Under the pieces are notes generated by a model. It was given only the letters and a program-made list of their open reading frames with translations. It did no database searches and had not been told where the DNA came from. Made by a program: the position numbers and the translations under genes. 21,040 bases of DNA from Anaerolineales bacterium (lineage in GTDB: Bacteria; Chloroflexota; Anaerolineae; 4572-78; NAK82): positions 6,314 to 27,353 of the forward strand of contig JAHELX010000017.1 of NCBI GenBank assembly GCA_024643945.1, given 5' to 3'. This document shows positions 1 to 8,963 of this stretch, in pieces (position 1 is the first letter of the stretch; each line of letters starts with the position of its first letter).

Positions 1-1131
1 CCGCTGGTCAATTGGCACCCACTTCAGATCCATCGGGCCGACGTATTCAGAGCGAGGCCGGATAAGCCGGTTGTCGGCGTATTGCTCCAGCAGGTGACCG
101 GTCCAACCTACGATGCGCGACATAGCAAAGATGGTAGTAAATAAGTCGGCGTCAATACCCAACGCATAGAGCATTGGAGCTGTGTAAAAGTCTACGTTGG
201 CGTACAGGTTGCGCTCGATGAAATACGAGTCCTGACGGGCCACCTGTTCCAGTTTTTCAGCGATTCTGAACCACTTGGGATCGCTGTGTTCCGCCAATTC
301 AGCCGCCATCTTGCGCAGGTGGCGGGCACGCGGGTCTTCAGTCTTGTAGACGCGATGTCCCATACCCATCACGCGCCGGCCCTGGGCACGGGCGTTTTTA
401 AACCACGCTTCCACGTTTTCAACGTCGCCGATATCAAAGAGTTGCTCCATAGCGGCCTGGGTGGCGCCACCGTGTGCCGGTCCTTTGAGAGTACCGATAG
501 CGCTGGTCACGGCCGAGTACATATCGGATTGAGTGGCCGCGGTCACCCGGGCCGAGAAGGTAGAGGCGTTGAAGCCGTGATCGGCCAACAGGACCAGATA
601 CAGATTCATCGCGCGTGCCTCGGCCTCGTTCGGCGCGCGACCGTGGAGCATATACAGGAAGTTAGCTGCGTGATTCAGGTCATCTCGAGGCCCCAGCGGT
701 TCCAGTCCCTTCCGATTGCGGTCAATAGCGGCAATAATGGTGGGTATTTTGGCCGTCAGGTCGGCGGCCTTGCTTAGATTGCTCTCGTGAGAGATGTCCT
801 CGGCCTCCGGGTCGCTCAAGGCCAGACCTGAGACAGCCGTGCGAAGCGCTGCCATCGGATGAGCCCCTTCAGGCGTGGAGCGGATCAACCCCATCACCTG
901 GAAAGAGATGCCCCGCCGACTGATCAAATCTTGTTCAAAGCCCTCCAACTGTTGTCGCGTGGGAAGGCAACAATACCAGAGCATATAGGCCACTTCTTCA
1001 AAACCGACATGTTCGGCCAGGTCATGAATGTCGTAGCCGGCATAAATCAATCGTCCCACATCGCCCATCACTTTGCTCATTTTGGTCTGGGCGACGACCA
1101 CACCTTCTAATCCTACTTTAACTTCCGCCAT
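1..1131 (-). CDS. gltA: Citrate synthase (3' end cut by window edge)
   Basis: Condenses acetyl-CoA with oxaloacetate to citrate, the entry step of the TCA cycle; cytoplasmic. Translating the minus strand from the ATG at 1131 gives 377 residues with no stop before the window edge. The three catalytic residues of the family are visible: His220 in GPAHGGA, His259 in GMGHRVYK and Asp314 in NVDFYTAP. The stretch LADHGFNAS (about 182-190) is also typical. The length is close to the compact bacterial citrate synthases of about 380 residues, so only a few C-terminal residues should be missing. The start is supported by a purine-rich ribosome site (AGAGGAGAG) about 6 bases upstream. It lies downstream of the malic enzyme gene in the same direction, separated by 125 bases containing a large hairpin. 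A 2-methylcitrate synthase cannot be excluded from sequence alone, since the families are homologous and a propionyl-CoA-type carboxylase lies nearby. Confidence 0.95.
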   Translation of the reverse strand, partial: MAEVKVGLEGVVVAQTKMSKVMGDVGRLIYAGYDIHDLAEHVGFEEVAYMLWYCCLPTRQQLEGFEQDLISRRGISFQVMGLIRSTPEGAHPMAALRTAVSGLALSDPEAEDISHESNLSKAADLTAKIPTIIAAIDRNRKGLEPLGPRDDLNHAANFLYMLHGRAPNEAEARAMNLYLVLLADHGFNASTFSARVTAATQSDMYSAVTSAIGTLKGPAHGGATQAAMEQLFDIGDVENVEAWFKNARAQGRRVMGMGHRVYKTEDPRARHLRKMAAELAEHSDPKWFRIAEKLEQVARQDSYFIERNLYANVDFYTAPMLYALGIDADLFTTIFAMSRIVGWTGHLLEQYADNRLIRPRSEYVGPMDLKWVPIDQR

Positions 1132-1173
1132 CGCGTAGCTCTCCTCTGTCATGCATGGCAATCACAAACTTAA

Positions 1174-1240
1174 GATCGGGAATCACAGAATAGGGAAATC
1201 GCATATCAGAATGATTCCCTCTATACTTTGATTCCTGATC
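1174..1240. repeat. 67-base imperfect hairpin between maeB and citrate synthase
   Basis: Outer arms gatcgggaatca (1174-1185) and tgattcctgatc (1229-1240) pair over 12 bases with one G-T wobble when read on the plus strand. Nested inside, agggaa (1192-1197) pairs with ttccct (1215-1220). No U-run follows on the minus strand, so it is not an obvious intrinsic terminator. It could be a 5' leader structure of the citrate synthase mRNA, an RNA-processing stem, or a copy of a dispersed repeat. Confidence 0.5.
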
Positions 1241-1256
1241 TCCAATTTCGTTTCAT

Positions 1257-3500
1257 CTATCTCTCCTGAGCATCTACCACAGCCAGGGCCGCCATGTTGA
1301 CGATGTTGCGCACCTCGTCGCCGCGCTGGAGAACGTGGACCGGTTTGCCCATACCCAAGAGCACCGGGCCAATAGTCTCGGCGCCACCCAGTCTTTGTAA
1401 GAGCTTATAGGCGACGTTGGCCGCTTCCAAATTGGGGAAGATGAGCACGTTGGCGTCACGCACCTGGCTGAACGGATACAATTCGTCAATGATCTCCGGC
1501 ACGACGGCGGTGTCGGCCATCATCTCGCCATCCACCACCAGGTCTGGCCGACGTTCCCGCAGAATCTCGACGGCACGCCGCACCTTTTCGGCGAAGGGGT
1601 GACGCGTGCTGCCGAAGTTGGAGAAGCTGAGCATGGCGATGCGAGGCTGGACGTCGAAGCGACAGGCGGCGTCGGCAGCCAGGCTGGCAATTTCGGCCAG
1701 GTCTTCGGCACTGGGGTCAATGTTGACGGTGGCATCAGAGAAGAAATAGACCTTATCTCGCACGATCATAATATACATGCCGGCCACTTTGCGCACGCCC
1801 TGGGCAGTAGTAACAACTTCCAGTGCCGGGCGGATGATCTCCGGATAGTTGTGAGTCAGCCCCGACACGTAGGCGTCGGCATCGCCCATCTGGACCATCA
1901 TCGGGCCAAAGTAGCTACGCCGTCGCATGTACGCCCGGGCCCGGGACCAGGTGATCCCCTTACGCTGGCGCAACTCGAAAAAGGCCTGGCAATAAACTTC
2001 ATATTGTTGGCTGAACTGTGGCTCGATGACCGTCGGCTCAAAGTCGAGTCCCAGATCTTGCACTATTTGGCGCACAACCTCTGGTCGGCCCAGCAAGATA
2101 GGATGCCCAATGCCCTCTTCCTTGACAGTCGCTGCCGCCCGGATGATCCTGGGTTCCTCACCTTCGCCAAAGACGACACGCTTGGGGTCGCTACGCGCCT
2201 TGTTAATGAGGAGACGCATCAATTCCCAGCCTTTACCCAATCGTGCTTCCAGTTGCTCACGATAGGTATCCAGGTCAATCTGGCGGCGGGCGACACCGGT
2301 TCTCATGGCTGCCTCAGCCACGGCCGGCGCTTCCCACAGCAACACACGCGGGTCAAAGGGTTTGGGAATGATGTAATCTGGCCCAAACTTGAGAGACTCC
2401 AGATTATAGGCCCTGAGCACCGAATCAGGTACGTCTTCACGCGCCAAAGCGGCCAGGGCATGGGCGGCCGCCAGTTTCATCTCATCGTTGATGTGGCGCG
2501 CCTGTACGTCGAGAGCTCCCCGGAAGATGAAGGGAAAACCAAGGACATTGTTCACCTGATTGGGATAATCGCTGCGTCCGGTGGCAACGATGGCGTCGGG
2601 ACGGGCCTCTTTGGCCAGATCGTATTTGATCTCCGGGTCCGGATTGGCCATAGCAAAGACAATGGGCCGCTCAGCCATCGAGCGGACCATATCTTGCGTT
2701 ACCACATCGGCCACCGACAGGCCAAGGAAGACATCGGCCCCTTTCATCGCATCTGCCAGTGTGCGGGCGTCGGTCTCCTTGGCAAAGCGGGCCTTATATT
2801 CGTTCATACCCTCTGTACGACCGGCGTAGATCACGCCCCGCGAGTCGACCATAGTGATGTTCTCGCGCCGGGCACCAGCCAGGACGAACATCTCAGAGCA
2901 GGCGATGGCAGCCGCTCCCGCACCATTGACGACGATTTGCACTTCGTGCATCTTCTTGCCCACAATCTCCAGCGCATTGAGCAGACCCGCTGTGGCGATG
3001 ATGGCCGTGCCGTGCTGATCATCATGGAAAACGGGGATATCCAGCATCTCCTTAAGCCGTTGCTCAATGACGAAGCATTCGGGGGCCTTGATGTCTTCCA
3101 GGTTAATGCCTCCGAACGTGGGCGCAATGGCGCGCACCACATTAATGATCTCTTGGGGGTCGGTGGCGTCCACTTCGATGTCGAACACATCTATGTCGGC
3201 GAAGCGTTTGAAAAGGACGCTCTTGCCTTCCATCACCGGCTTGGAAGCCAGGGGGCCGCGATTCCCCAGCCCCAAAATAGCGGTGCCGTTGGAGACTACC
3301 GCCACCAGGTTGCCCTTAGTGGTATAGCGATAAGCGTCATCCGGTTTTTCGGCGATTTCAAGTACGGGGACAGCCACACCCGGCGTGTAAGCCAGCGATA
3401 GATCGAGTTGAGCAGTAGTCGGTTTGGTGGGAACGACCTCGATTTTACCCGGCCGCCCCTCTTCGTGATAGCGTAGGACTGTTTCTTTAGAAATGCTCAT
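1257..3500 (-). CDS. maeB: NADP-type malic enzyme fused to phosphotransacetylase-like domain (MaeB)
   Basis: Oxidatively decarboxylates malate to pyruvate with NAD(P)+, feeding pyruvate/acetyl-CoA or NADPH pools; cytoplasmic. At 747 residues it has the usual MaeB fusion length. The malic enzyme part (about 1-425) shows the catalytic Tyr38 (AYTPGVAVP) and Lys93 (EGKSVLFK), metal ligands Glu135/Asp136 (LEDIKAPE) and Asp160/Asp161 ([11 protein letters not shown]), and the dinucleotide motif NGAGAAAIA at 192-200. From about residue 430 a phosphate acetyl/butyryltransferase domain follows ([15 protein letters not shown] near its start, [12 protein letters not shown] and [12 protein letters not shown] near its end). 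In known MaeB proteins this domain is regulatory and binds acetyl-CoA rather than acting as an enzyme; I infer the same here. The start is supported by AAAGGA (3511-3516) 10 bases upstream. A large plus-strand open frame at 1599-3401 is an antisense shadow. Confidence 0.96.
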   Translation of the reverse strand: MSISKETVLRYHEEGRPGKIEVVPTKPTTAQLDLSLAYTPGVAVPVLEIAEKPDDAYRYTTKGNLVAVVSNGTAILGLGNRGPLASKPVMEGKSVLFKRFADIDVFDIEVDATDPQEIINVVRAIAPTFGGINLEDIKAPECFVIEQRLKEMLDIPVFHDDQHGTAIIATAGLLNALEIVGKKMHEVQIVVNGAGAAAIACSEMFVLAGARRENITMVDSRGVIYAGRTEGMNEYKARFAKETDARTLADAMKGADVFLGLSVADVVTQDMVRSMAERPIVFAMANPDPEIKYDLAKEARPDAIVATGRSDYPNQVNNVLGFPFIFRGALDVQARHINDEMKLAAAHALAALAREDVPDSVLRAYNLESLKFGPDYIIPKPFDPRVLLWEAPAVAEAAMRTGVARRQIDLDTYREQLEARLGKGWELMRLLINKARSDPKRVVFGEGEEPRIIRAAATVKEEGIGHPILLGRPEVVRQIVQDLGLDFEPTVIEPQFSQQYEVYCQAFFELRQRKGITWSRARAYMRRRSYFGPMMVQMGDADAYVSGLTHNYPEIIRPALEVVTTAQGVRKVAGMYIMIVRDKVYFFSDATVNIDPSAEDLAEIASLAADAACRFDVQPRIAMLSFSNFGSTRHPFAEKVRRAVEILRERRPDLVVDGEMMADTAVVPEIIDELYPFSQVRDANVLIFPNLEAANVAYKLLQRLGGAETIGPVLLGMGKPVHVLQRGDEVRNIVNMAALAVVDAQER

Positions 3501-3556
3501 CGTTGAGTCATCCTTTGATTCTTGTAGTAGGTTGAGGAAAAGTTGATTGATAATGG

Positions 3557-3585
3557 ATTGTACGCCAAGATTTTATTGGGCGCAA
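3557..3585 (-). promoter_or_regulatory. Putative sigma70-type promoter of maeB
   Basis: On the minus strand TTGCGC (3580-3585) is followed by a 17-base spacer and TACAAT (3557-3562), about 57 bases upstream of the maeB start codon. The -10 and spacing fit well; the -35 matches at four of six positions. It suggests that maeB can be transcribed independently of the upstream TPR/Yip1 gene. Confidence 0.5.
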
Positions 3586-3605
3586 GTACTCCGGTATGGA
3601 GGGCG

Positions 3606-5030
3606 TCAGAATTCACTGATGTCAATGACGACGCGGGTGGGGCTGCTTTCGCTGGAGCGGCTGGCCTGGATGAGCACCGAGGCGCCAGGTTTGGAGTAGG
3701 AAAGAAGGACTCGCTCGGCTTCGACGACGTTCGGAGTGTCCGGAGTCCAGCCTTGCAGCGGCATCTGGGTCTTGTAGTAGGACCCAATCGCTTCAGGCGA
3801 TTGGAAGATATCGTACTGGATCTGGGCAGCGGAACGAACGCGGATGGTAGCTTCTTCAGGGACAGGAATGTCTGAGCGGGGTTCGCCACCAACGGGAAGG
3901 GTTGGCGTCGCCTGCTGGATGGGAGTGGGTGGTATTTCCGTAATCGCCGGCGGGAACCTGGGAACGGCGAAGGGAAGAGTTGTCTGCAGACTCCCCGCCA
4001 GCAACAGGCTCAACAGAGCACCGACGCAGCTAAAGAAAATCCCCGGCAGGAAGATGGTGCCCAATGCAGCACCGGTGCTGTAGCCATGCGCCGATTTAAG
4101 CGCGCGCACCGACATCATGAGCGCCAGGATGGCGATAAGGATATAGATCAGGGCAGGAATCAAGCTGAGCACTGGATTGACCACGACCAGCAGTATCAGG
4201 GGGGAGATGATGCCAAAGACCAGGCTAAATGGGCCATAGACTAAAGATAGGAGATAGCTCTGAACGACAAATTCCCCTTTGCCCGTAAAAAGACGCGCGA
4301 TAAAATAAAATATGCCCGAACTGATGAAGAAGGAGATCAGTCCGATCACCGCCCCGCCGACCGCGCCACCACAGGCGCATGGAACCAACTGCGCCCAATT
4401 AGCTGAACCTCCCGGCAGCAACACGCTGGTCCCGATATTAGTCAGCGACATAAAGAAGTAGGTGATGCCGCTGGCGATGAGGATGCCAGGCACGACCAGG
4501 CCCCAGCGCGCATAGGCGTGCTCTTCGTCCAGCCGTTCCTGTTTGGGGAAAGCGAACATCTCGGCCCAGGTGTCCAGCATCTCCATAAAGCTCTTGTGTC
4601 GCACCTCGCGGGGAGGGGATTCACCCAGGGACGCCTGGCCCGCAGCGGACTCTCCTGGTAGTGGGGGGGGGGCAACAACAGCTTGGTCAAGGAGGGCGTA
4701 GCAATTAAGGCAGCGTTGGCTGCCGGGCGGGTTGATCGTGCCACAGGCGGGACAGACGACAGACCCCGCTGCCTCTCGTGCCATCTTGCCTTCAAGTGCC
4801 TTCAGTTCCGTCTCAGCCCGCTCGTTAGCTGGATTGATGGTCAGCACGTTTTCCAGGCAGATCTGCCGGTCTTCATCGCTATCCACCGCCTCGCTCAGAT
4901 ACAGCCAGGCGTACTCGTTACGTTCATCGGCTTTGATGACCTGCATCAATTTGCTCCGGGCTTCATCTTTGCGTCCGGCGCGGAGCATGGCAATGCCTTC
5001 GTCTAGCAACTTCTGAATTTCAGGGTCCAT
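3606..5030 (-). CDS. TPR/zinc-ribbon/Yip1-type polytopic membrane protein
   Basis: Function unknown. The 474-residue protein has four parts. Residues 1-85 form TPR-like helices (AWLYLSEAVDSDEDRQICLE, then a second repeat ending NPANERAE). A rubredoxin-like zinc ribbon follows with Cys93, Cys96, Cys107 and Cys110. Then come a proline-rich linker and about five hydrophobic segments between residues 170 and 355, resembling a Yip1 domain. The last roughly 110 residues form a soluble domain after a Pro/Thr linker, rich in beta-type sequence. Such TPR plus zinc-ribbon plus membrane architectures are frequent in Chloroflexota (family knowledge). The start at 5030 is supported by a good promoter at 5083-5111, although the ribosome site is weak. 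The linker is encoded by a run of ten C (coding strand), so a one-base slip would remove the whole membrane domain. It sits between biotin carrier and malic enzyme genes, but nothing ties it to their chemistry. Confidence 0.8.
   Translation of the reverse strand: MDPEIQKLLDEGIAMLRAGRKDEARSKLMQVIKADERNEYAWLYLSEAVDSDEDRQICLENVLTINPANERAETELKALEGKMAREAAGSVVCPACGTINPPGSQRCLNCYALLDQAVVAPPPLPGESAAGQASLGESPPREVRHKSFMEMLDTWAEMFAFPKQERLDEEHAYARWGLVVPGILIASGITYFFMSLTNIGTSVLLPGGSANWAQLVPCACGGAVGGAVIGLISFFISSGIFYFIARLFTGKGEFVVQSYLLSLVYGPFSLVFGIISPLILLVVVNPVLSLIPALIYILIAILALMMSVRALKSAHGYSTGAALGTIFLPGIFFSCVGALLSLLLAGSLQTTLPFAVPRFPPAITEIPPTPIQQATPTLPVGGEPRSDIPVPEEATIRVRSAAQIQYDIFQSPEAIGSYYKTQMPLQGWTPDTPNVVEAERVLLSYSKPGASVLIQASRSSESSPTRVVIDISEF
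4663..4672. repeat. Homopolymer G10 (C10 on the coding strand) inside the TPR/Yip1 gene
   Basis: Ten consecutive G on the plus strand encode Pro121-Pro123 of the minus-strand gene, in the linker between zinc ribbon and membrane domain. Tracts of this length slip readily in replication and in sequencing. The present length keeps the frame open. Confidence 0.85.
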
Positions 5031-5082
5031 GCGCAGTCTCCATTGACGAACGTAGGCGCCAGGGAAGTTAGAATTTTCTTAT

Positions 5083-5111
5083 ATTTTACCACATTTTGTC
5101 ACAAATGTCAT
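5083..5111 (-). promoter_or_regulatory. Promoter of the TPR/Yip1 gene
   Basis: On the minus strand ATGACA (5106-5111), a 17-base spacer and TAAAAT (5083-5088) with an extended TGG before the -10 give a strong sigma70-like promoter about 50 bases upstream of the start codon. The spacer holds a short dyad, TTTGTGACAAA, that could be an operator; the protein that would bind it is unknown. Confidence 0.6.
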
Positions 5112-5128
5112 CGGCCAGGTAACTGATA

Positions 5129-5626
5129 TCAGGAGATAGTCACCATAATCTGATTCTGATCTACTTTGTCGCCCACCTTGACGCGGACATTGTGGACGAC
5201 ACCAGCCCGTGGCGTTTTGAACTCGTTCATCATCTTCATCGACTCCAGTACCACAACAATTTCGCCGGCTTCGACCGGCTGGTTCTCGCGAACCGGCACC
5301 TCAGTCACCACGCCGGGCATAGGGGCCTTGACCAGCACTTCACCTACCGGCGCCACGGGACCACGTCGCAGACCGGCCAGCCGACGCGTCCGCTCGTCCT
5401 GAACTTGTACCTCAAACAGCCCCCCCCACATCACCACCAGGAAATTCTCATCTCGCTCGTCAATGAAGATGTCGTATGATTTGCCGTCAACGATAAGGGA
5501 ATACAGACACTCGCTGCCAACGCCCTGCATATCTACGGCGTAGGTCGTGCCGTTGACGGTCACTTCTCCTTCGCGGTTCACGTCAATGGTAAATTCTTGG
5601 TCACCGACGATTGCGATATATTTCAT
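5129..5626 (-). CDS. Biotin carboxyl carrier protein of an acyl-CoA carboxylase
   Basis: Carries biotin between the biotin carboxylase and carboxyltransferase active sites; cytoplasmic. It has 165 residues. The C-terminal biotinyl domain (about 95-165) contains APMPGVV, the biotin-acceptor motif ESMKM with Lys131, and VKVGDKV. The N-terminal 90 residues are beta-rich and resemble the linker region of carrier subunits of propionyl-/methylcrotonyl-CoA carboxylases and of sodium-pump decarboxylases rather than the Ala/Pro-rich AccB of E. coli. The gene starts 28 bases after the biotin carboxylase stop in the same direction, so the two are probably cotranscribed. The ribosome site is weak (AGAGAG). 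Codons 67-69 contain a G8 run. A promoter for the next gene lies just beyond its stop, marking the end of the carboxylase unit. Confidence 0.9.
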   Translation of the reverse strand: MKYIAIVGDQEFTIDVNREGEVTVNGTTYAVDMQGVGSECLYSLIVDGKSYDIFIDERDENFLVVMWGGLFEVQVQDERTRRLAGLRRGPVAPVGEVLVKAPMPGVVTEVPVRENQPVEAGEIVVVLESMKMMNEFKTPRAGVVHNVRVKVGDKVDQNQIMVTIS

Positions 5627-5654
5627 CTCTCTAATCTCAGTCTCAGATACTCGA

Positions 5655-7148
5655 CTACAATGGTCGGCGGAGCGTGCGTTTGCGCCCGGCCAGTTTCCAG
5701 GGGCTGGAGCCGCGCTGCTGAAGCAGAAGCGCCTGCTGGTGTTGTTGGTGAGCCAGGAGTGTGGCGGCGATGGCGGCCATCTTCACGTGATCAGAGCGCG
5801 GTGCTTCGTCTATGGTGAAATGCTGCTCCAGGAAACTGGTATCCAGTTGTCCTCCCTGGTAGCGAGTACTGTCCATAACTTGGATGTGAAGGGGTATAGT
5901 AGTCTTGATGCCGATGATCCGATATTCGGTAAGCGCGCGTCGCATACGCAGGATAGCCTCGCCACGCGTCTCGCCCCATGCCACCAGTTTGGCGATGAGT
6001 GAATCATAATAGGGGGAGACTTCCATCCCCTGGTAAACGCCACTCTCCAGCCGCACGCCCGGGCCGGTTGGCTCCCACAGTCCGGCGATCTTGCCAGTGG
6101 AAGGGAGAAAGTTATGATACGGATCCTCGGCCAGGATGCGACATTCGATGGCCCAGCCGTTAAGCCGAATGTCATCTTGAGTGTAGCGCAACTTGCGCCC
6201 GGCAGCAACGCGCAGCATCTCTTTCACAATATCCACGCCAGTGACCATCTCAGTTACGGGATGTTCCACCTGCAAACGGGTATTCATCTCCAGAAAGTAG
6301 AAGGTGTAATCCCGCTCCAGTAGGAACTCGATAGTACCGGCGCTGACGTAGCCGGCTGCCCGAGCCGCCTTGATGGCAACCTCCCCCATCTGGGCACGCA
6401 GTTCATCGGTCAGGGCCGGGGAGGGAGCCTCCTCGAGGAGTTTCTGGTGACGTCGCTGAATAGAACACTCGCGCTCGCCCAAGTGAATAACATTGCCGTA
6501 GGTATCGGCCAGCACCTGCACCTCGATGTGACGCGCCCCGTCCACCAGCTTCTCCAGATAAATGCGGTCGTCGCCAAAGGCGGCCCGAGCCTCATTGCGG
6601 GCAGTCCGGATACAGTCGAGCAAGTCCTGACGCTGGTAAACGCCGCGCATGCCTTTGCCGCCGCCGCCGGCTGCCGCCTTTACCAGCAGCGGGTAGCCGA
6701 CACTATCGGCCATTGCCACCAATTCGCCATCGCTCAGGTCCCGCTGAGTGCCGGGCACAATGGGAACGCCAGCGACCGCCATTGTTTGGCGAGCGGCGAC
6801 TTTGTCCCCCATCAGCCGGATCGCCTCCGGAGGCGGACCAATCCAGATGAGGCCAGCGTCCAACACTGCCTGGGCGAAGTCGGCATTTTCCGCGAGGAAT
6901 CCATAGCCGGGATGAATCCCATCGACCCTCGATTTTTTGGCCACATCAATGATTTTATCTATGCAAAGGTAGCTTTCGGTGGCAGGCGCCGGGCCAATGG
7001 GATACGCCTCCTGCGCCCGGCGCACGTGAGGCGCGATGCGGTCGACGTCGGAATACACGGCCACCGTGTCCAGACCCAACTCCTGGCAAGCGCGCAGTAT
7101 GCGCACTGCAATCTCGCCTCGATTGGCGACTAACACTTTCCTGAGCAT
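5655..7148 (-). CDS. accC: Biotin carboxylase subunit (ATP-grasp)
   Basis: Carboxylates biotin on the carrier protein using ATP and bicarbonate; cytoplasmic. Of 497 residues, about 450 match the standard enzyme. The N-terminal domain begins KVLVANRGEIAVRI. The ATP-grasp glycine loop is KAAAGGGGKGM (about 157-167). The catalytic block EMNTRLQVEHPVTE (287-300) has Glu287, Asn289, Arg291 and Glu295 in the expected places. The C-terminal domain includes GWAIECRILAEDP and SPYYDSLIAKL. The last roughly 45 residues (Gln/Ala/Leu-rich, then basic) are an extension without a recognised domain. The start has a good ribosome site, AAAGGTGGAG, at 7155-7164. Immediately upstream lies the fold-back hexamer repeat that separates it from the carboxyltransferase gene, so its translation may depend on that structure (inference). 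Confidence 0.95.
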   Translation of the reverse strand: MLRKVLVANRGEIAVRILRACQELGLDTVAVYSDVDRIAPHVRRAQEAYPIGPAPATESYLCIDKIIDVAKKSRVDGIHPGYGFLAENADFAQAVLDAGLIWIGPPPEAIRLMGDKVAARQTMAVAGVPIVPGTQRDLSDGELVAMADSVGYPLLVKAAAGGGGKGMRGVYQRQDLLDCIRTARNEARAAFGDDRIYLEKLVDGARHIEVQVLADTYGNVIHLGERECSIQRRHQKLLEEAPSPALTDELRAQMGEVAIKAARAAGYVSAGTIEFLLERDYTFYFLEMNTRLQVEHPVTEMVTGVDIVKEMLRVAAGRKLRYTQDDIRLNGWAIECRILAEDPYHNFLPSTGKIAGLWEPTGPGVRLESGVYQGMEVSPYYDSLIAKLVAWGETRGEAILRMRRALTEYRIIGIKTTIPLHIQVMDSTRYQGGQLDTSFLEQHFTIDEAPRSDHVKMAAIAATLLAHQQHQQALLLQQRGSSPWKLAGRKRTLRRPL

Positions 7149-7166
7149 AGGTTACTCCACCTTTAC

Positions 7167-7296
7167 TGAGGTTGAGGTTGAGGTTGAGGTTGAGGTTGAG
7201 GTTGAGGTTGAGGTTGAGGTTAAGGTTGAGGTTGAGGTTAAGGCGAACCTCAACCTTAGCCTCAGCCTTAGCCTTAACCTCAGCCTCAGCCTCAAC
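7167..7296. repeat. Fold-back hexanucleotide repeat (GTTGAG)n / (CTCAAC)n
   Basis: After a partial unit, plus-strand positions 7171-7242 hold twelve hexamers, ten GTTGAG and two GTTAAG. After GCGAAC (7243-7248), eight inverted hexamers follow at 7249-7296: CTCAAC, CTCAGC, CTTAGC and CTTAAC variants. Hexamer phase is kept throughout. Because the two halves are complementary, RNA from either strand can fold into a long imperfect hairpin. It fills almost the whole gap between the carboxyltransferase stop (7306) and the accC ribosome site (7155-7164). All six frames stay open through it, which creates spurious Leu-Asn and Val-Glu repeat ORFs. Confidence 0.95.
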
Positions 7297-7305
7297 CACT
7301 GCTTC

Positions 7306-8856
7306 TCACAATGGGATATTCCCGTGTTTCTTAGGCGGGTTCTCATCTCGCTTGTTTTGCAGCATCTCCAACGCGTTGATGAGCCTAGGGCGAGTCTGAG
7401 TGGGCTCAATCACATCGTCAATGTAACCCCAACTGGCAGCCACATAAGGATTGGCGAAGGTCTCACGATATTCCTCAACAAGTTGAGCACGCAGGGCGTC
7501 CGGTTCTTCGGCCTCGGCCAGTTCACGCCGGTAGAGAATATTGATGGCGCCTTCTGGCCCCATCACGGCGATCTCGGCCGTGGGCCAGGCGAGGTTGATG
7601 TCGCCCCGGATGTGCTTACTGGACATCACGTCGTAGGCACCGCCGTAAGCTTTGCGGGTGATGACGGTGATTTTAGGCACTGTGGCTTCGCAATAGGCAT
7701 AGAGGAGCTTGGCTCCATTGCGGATGATGCCGCCATGTTCCTGGGCCACACCCGGCAGGAAGCCGGGCACGTCCTCAAAGGTGACCAGAGGGACATTGAA
7801 AGCATCACAGAAGCGCACAAAGCGCGCCCCTTTGGCAGATGAGTTAATATCGAGGACACCGGCCAGCACCGCCGGCTGCTGGGCCACGATGCCAACCGAC
7901 CGCCCGTTGAGCCGGGCAAAGCCAACGATGATATTTTGCGCGTAATGCTCCATTACTTCTAAAAAATCACCGTTATCCACCACCGAGCGGATGATCTGCT
8001 TCATATTGTATGGTTTGTTGGGGTTGTCGGGGATGATGGTATCAAGGACATCGTCGGTGCGTAGCGGGTCATCCTGGCAGGGAATGATGGGAGGGTCTTC
8101 CATATTGTTCTGCGGCAAAAAGCTCATCAGGCGGCGGATGATGTAGACTGCATCTTCCTCATTCTCGGCAGCAAAGTGAGCCACGCCGCTTTCGGTGTTG
8201 TGTACCCAGGCCCCACCCAACTCGTCGAAGGTCACCTCTTCGTGTGTCACTGACTTAACCACGTCCGGCCCGGTGACAAACATGTAACTGGTGTTTTTCA
8301 CCATAATAATGAAATCGGTCATAGCTGGCGAATAGACAGCCCCGCCAGCGCATGGCCCCATAATGCACGAAATCTGGGGGATAACGCCGCTAGCCAACAC
8401 ATTACGTAGGAAGATGTCGGCATAAGCGCCCAGCGAGACGACACCCTCTTGGATACGTGCCCCGCCCGAATCGTTCAGGCCGATAACTGGCACGCCGTTT
8501 TTCATAGCCAGGTCCAGGACTTTGCAGATTTTGCTGGCGTGGGCCTGTCCCAAGCTACCACCAAAGACAGTGAAATCCTGGGAAAATACGTAAATCAGGC
8601 GACCGTTGATGGTGCCGTAGCCGGTGACTACCCCATCGCCCAGGGGCTTGCTCTTTTCGACGCCAAAGCCTGTCGCCCGGTGGGTTACAAAGGCATCCAG
8701 TTCGCGGAAAGAGCCCTCGTCGAGCAGCAAGTCCAGCCGCTCGCGTGCGGTTAGTTTACCCGCCTTATGCTGTCGATCGATACGCTGCTGACCGCCGCCC
8801 AGTCTGGCTTGCGCTTTCAAGTCACGCAGGCGCTTGATTTTGGGGTCGAGAGTCAT
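7306..8856 (-). CDS. pccB: Acyl-CoA carboxylase carboxyltransferase subunit (propionyl-CoA type)
   Basis: Transfers the carboxyl group from carboxybiotin to an acyl-CoA, most likely propionyl-CoA (giving methylmalonyl-CoA) and possibly acetyl-CoA; cytoplasmic. The 516-residue length matches PccB-type carboxyltransferases with fused N- and C-halves. N-half motifs include [12 protein letters not shown] (35-46), the oxyanion region [11 protein letters not shown] (128-138) and [12 protein letters not shown] (167-178). C-half motifs include [32 protein letters not shown] and [16 protein letters not shown] start it at 8856, where AGGAGG lies 6 bases upstream; an in-frame ATG at 8964 overlaps the promoter and adds a non-homologous 36 residues. 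It leads a unit with accC and the carrier protein, so all three carboxylase functions are present. Family alone cannot separate propionyl-CoA carboxylase from a dual-substrate acyl-CoA carboxylase; a methylmalonyl-CoA decarboxylase would need a membrane beta subunit, which is absent. Confidence 0.92.
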   Translation of the reverse strand: MTLDPKIKRLRDLKAQARLGGGQQRIDRQHKAGKLTARERLDLLLDEGSFRELDAFVTHRATGFGVEKSKPLGDGVVTGYGTINGRLIYVFSQDFTVFGGSLGQAHASKICKVLDLAMKNGVPVIGLNDSGGARIQEGVVSLGAYADIFLRNVLASGVIPQISCIMGPCAGGAVYSPAMTDFIIMVKNTSYMFVTGPDVVKSVTHEEVTFDELGGAWVHNTESGVAHFAAENEEDAVYIIRRLMSFLPQNNMEDPPIIPCQDDPLRTDDVLDTIIPDNPNKPYNMKQIIRSVVDNGDFLEVMEHYAQNIIVGFARLNGRSVGIVAQQPAVLAGVLDINSSAKGARFVRFCDAFNVPLVTFEDVPGFLPGVAQEHGGIIRNGAKLLYAYCEATVPKITVITRKAYGGAYDVMSSKHIRGDINLAWPTAEIAVMGPEGAINILYRRELAEAEEPDALRAQLVEEYRETFANPYVAASWGYIDDVIEPTQTRPRLINALEMLQNKRDENPPKKHGNIPL

Positions 8857-8963
8857 AATGCCTCCTGTAATTGGTGGTCTGAGTCGCCCCTGATAACAAC
8901 ACCGGGTCTTGTGATTCGTTGCGACGTCCCCTGCCCACGACGGTGGGGATATGGCCGCAGGCA

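Noticed and set aside
1599..3401. 600-codon plus-strand open frame
   Set aside because: Exactly antisense to the well-supported malic enzyme gene; its His/Gly/Arg-rich composition is that of a complement frame and no ribosome site is present.
7167..7296. CRISPR array or telomere-like array
   Set aside because: The repeat unit is 6 bases with no spacers, and the array inverts midway; it is a microsatellite hairpin.
6955..7409. Open frames with Leu-Asn or Val-Glu dipeptide runs on both strands
   Set aside because: They are produced by the hexamer repeat, which is open in all frames; no homology, no ribosome site, and they overlap real genes.
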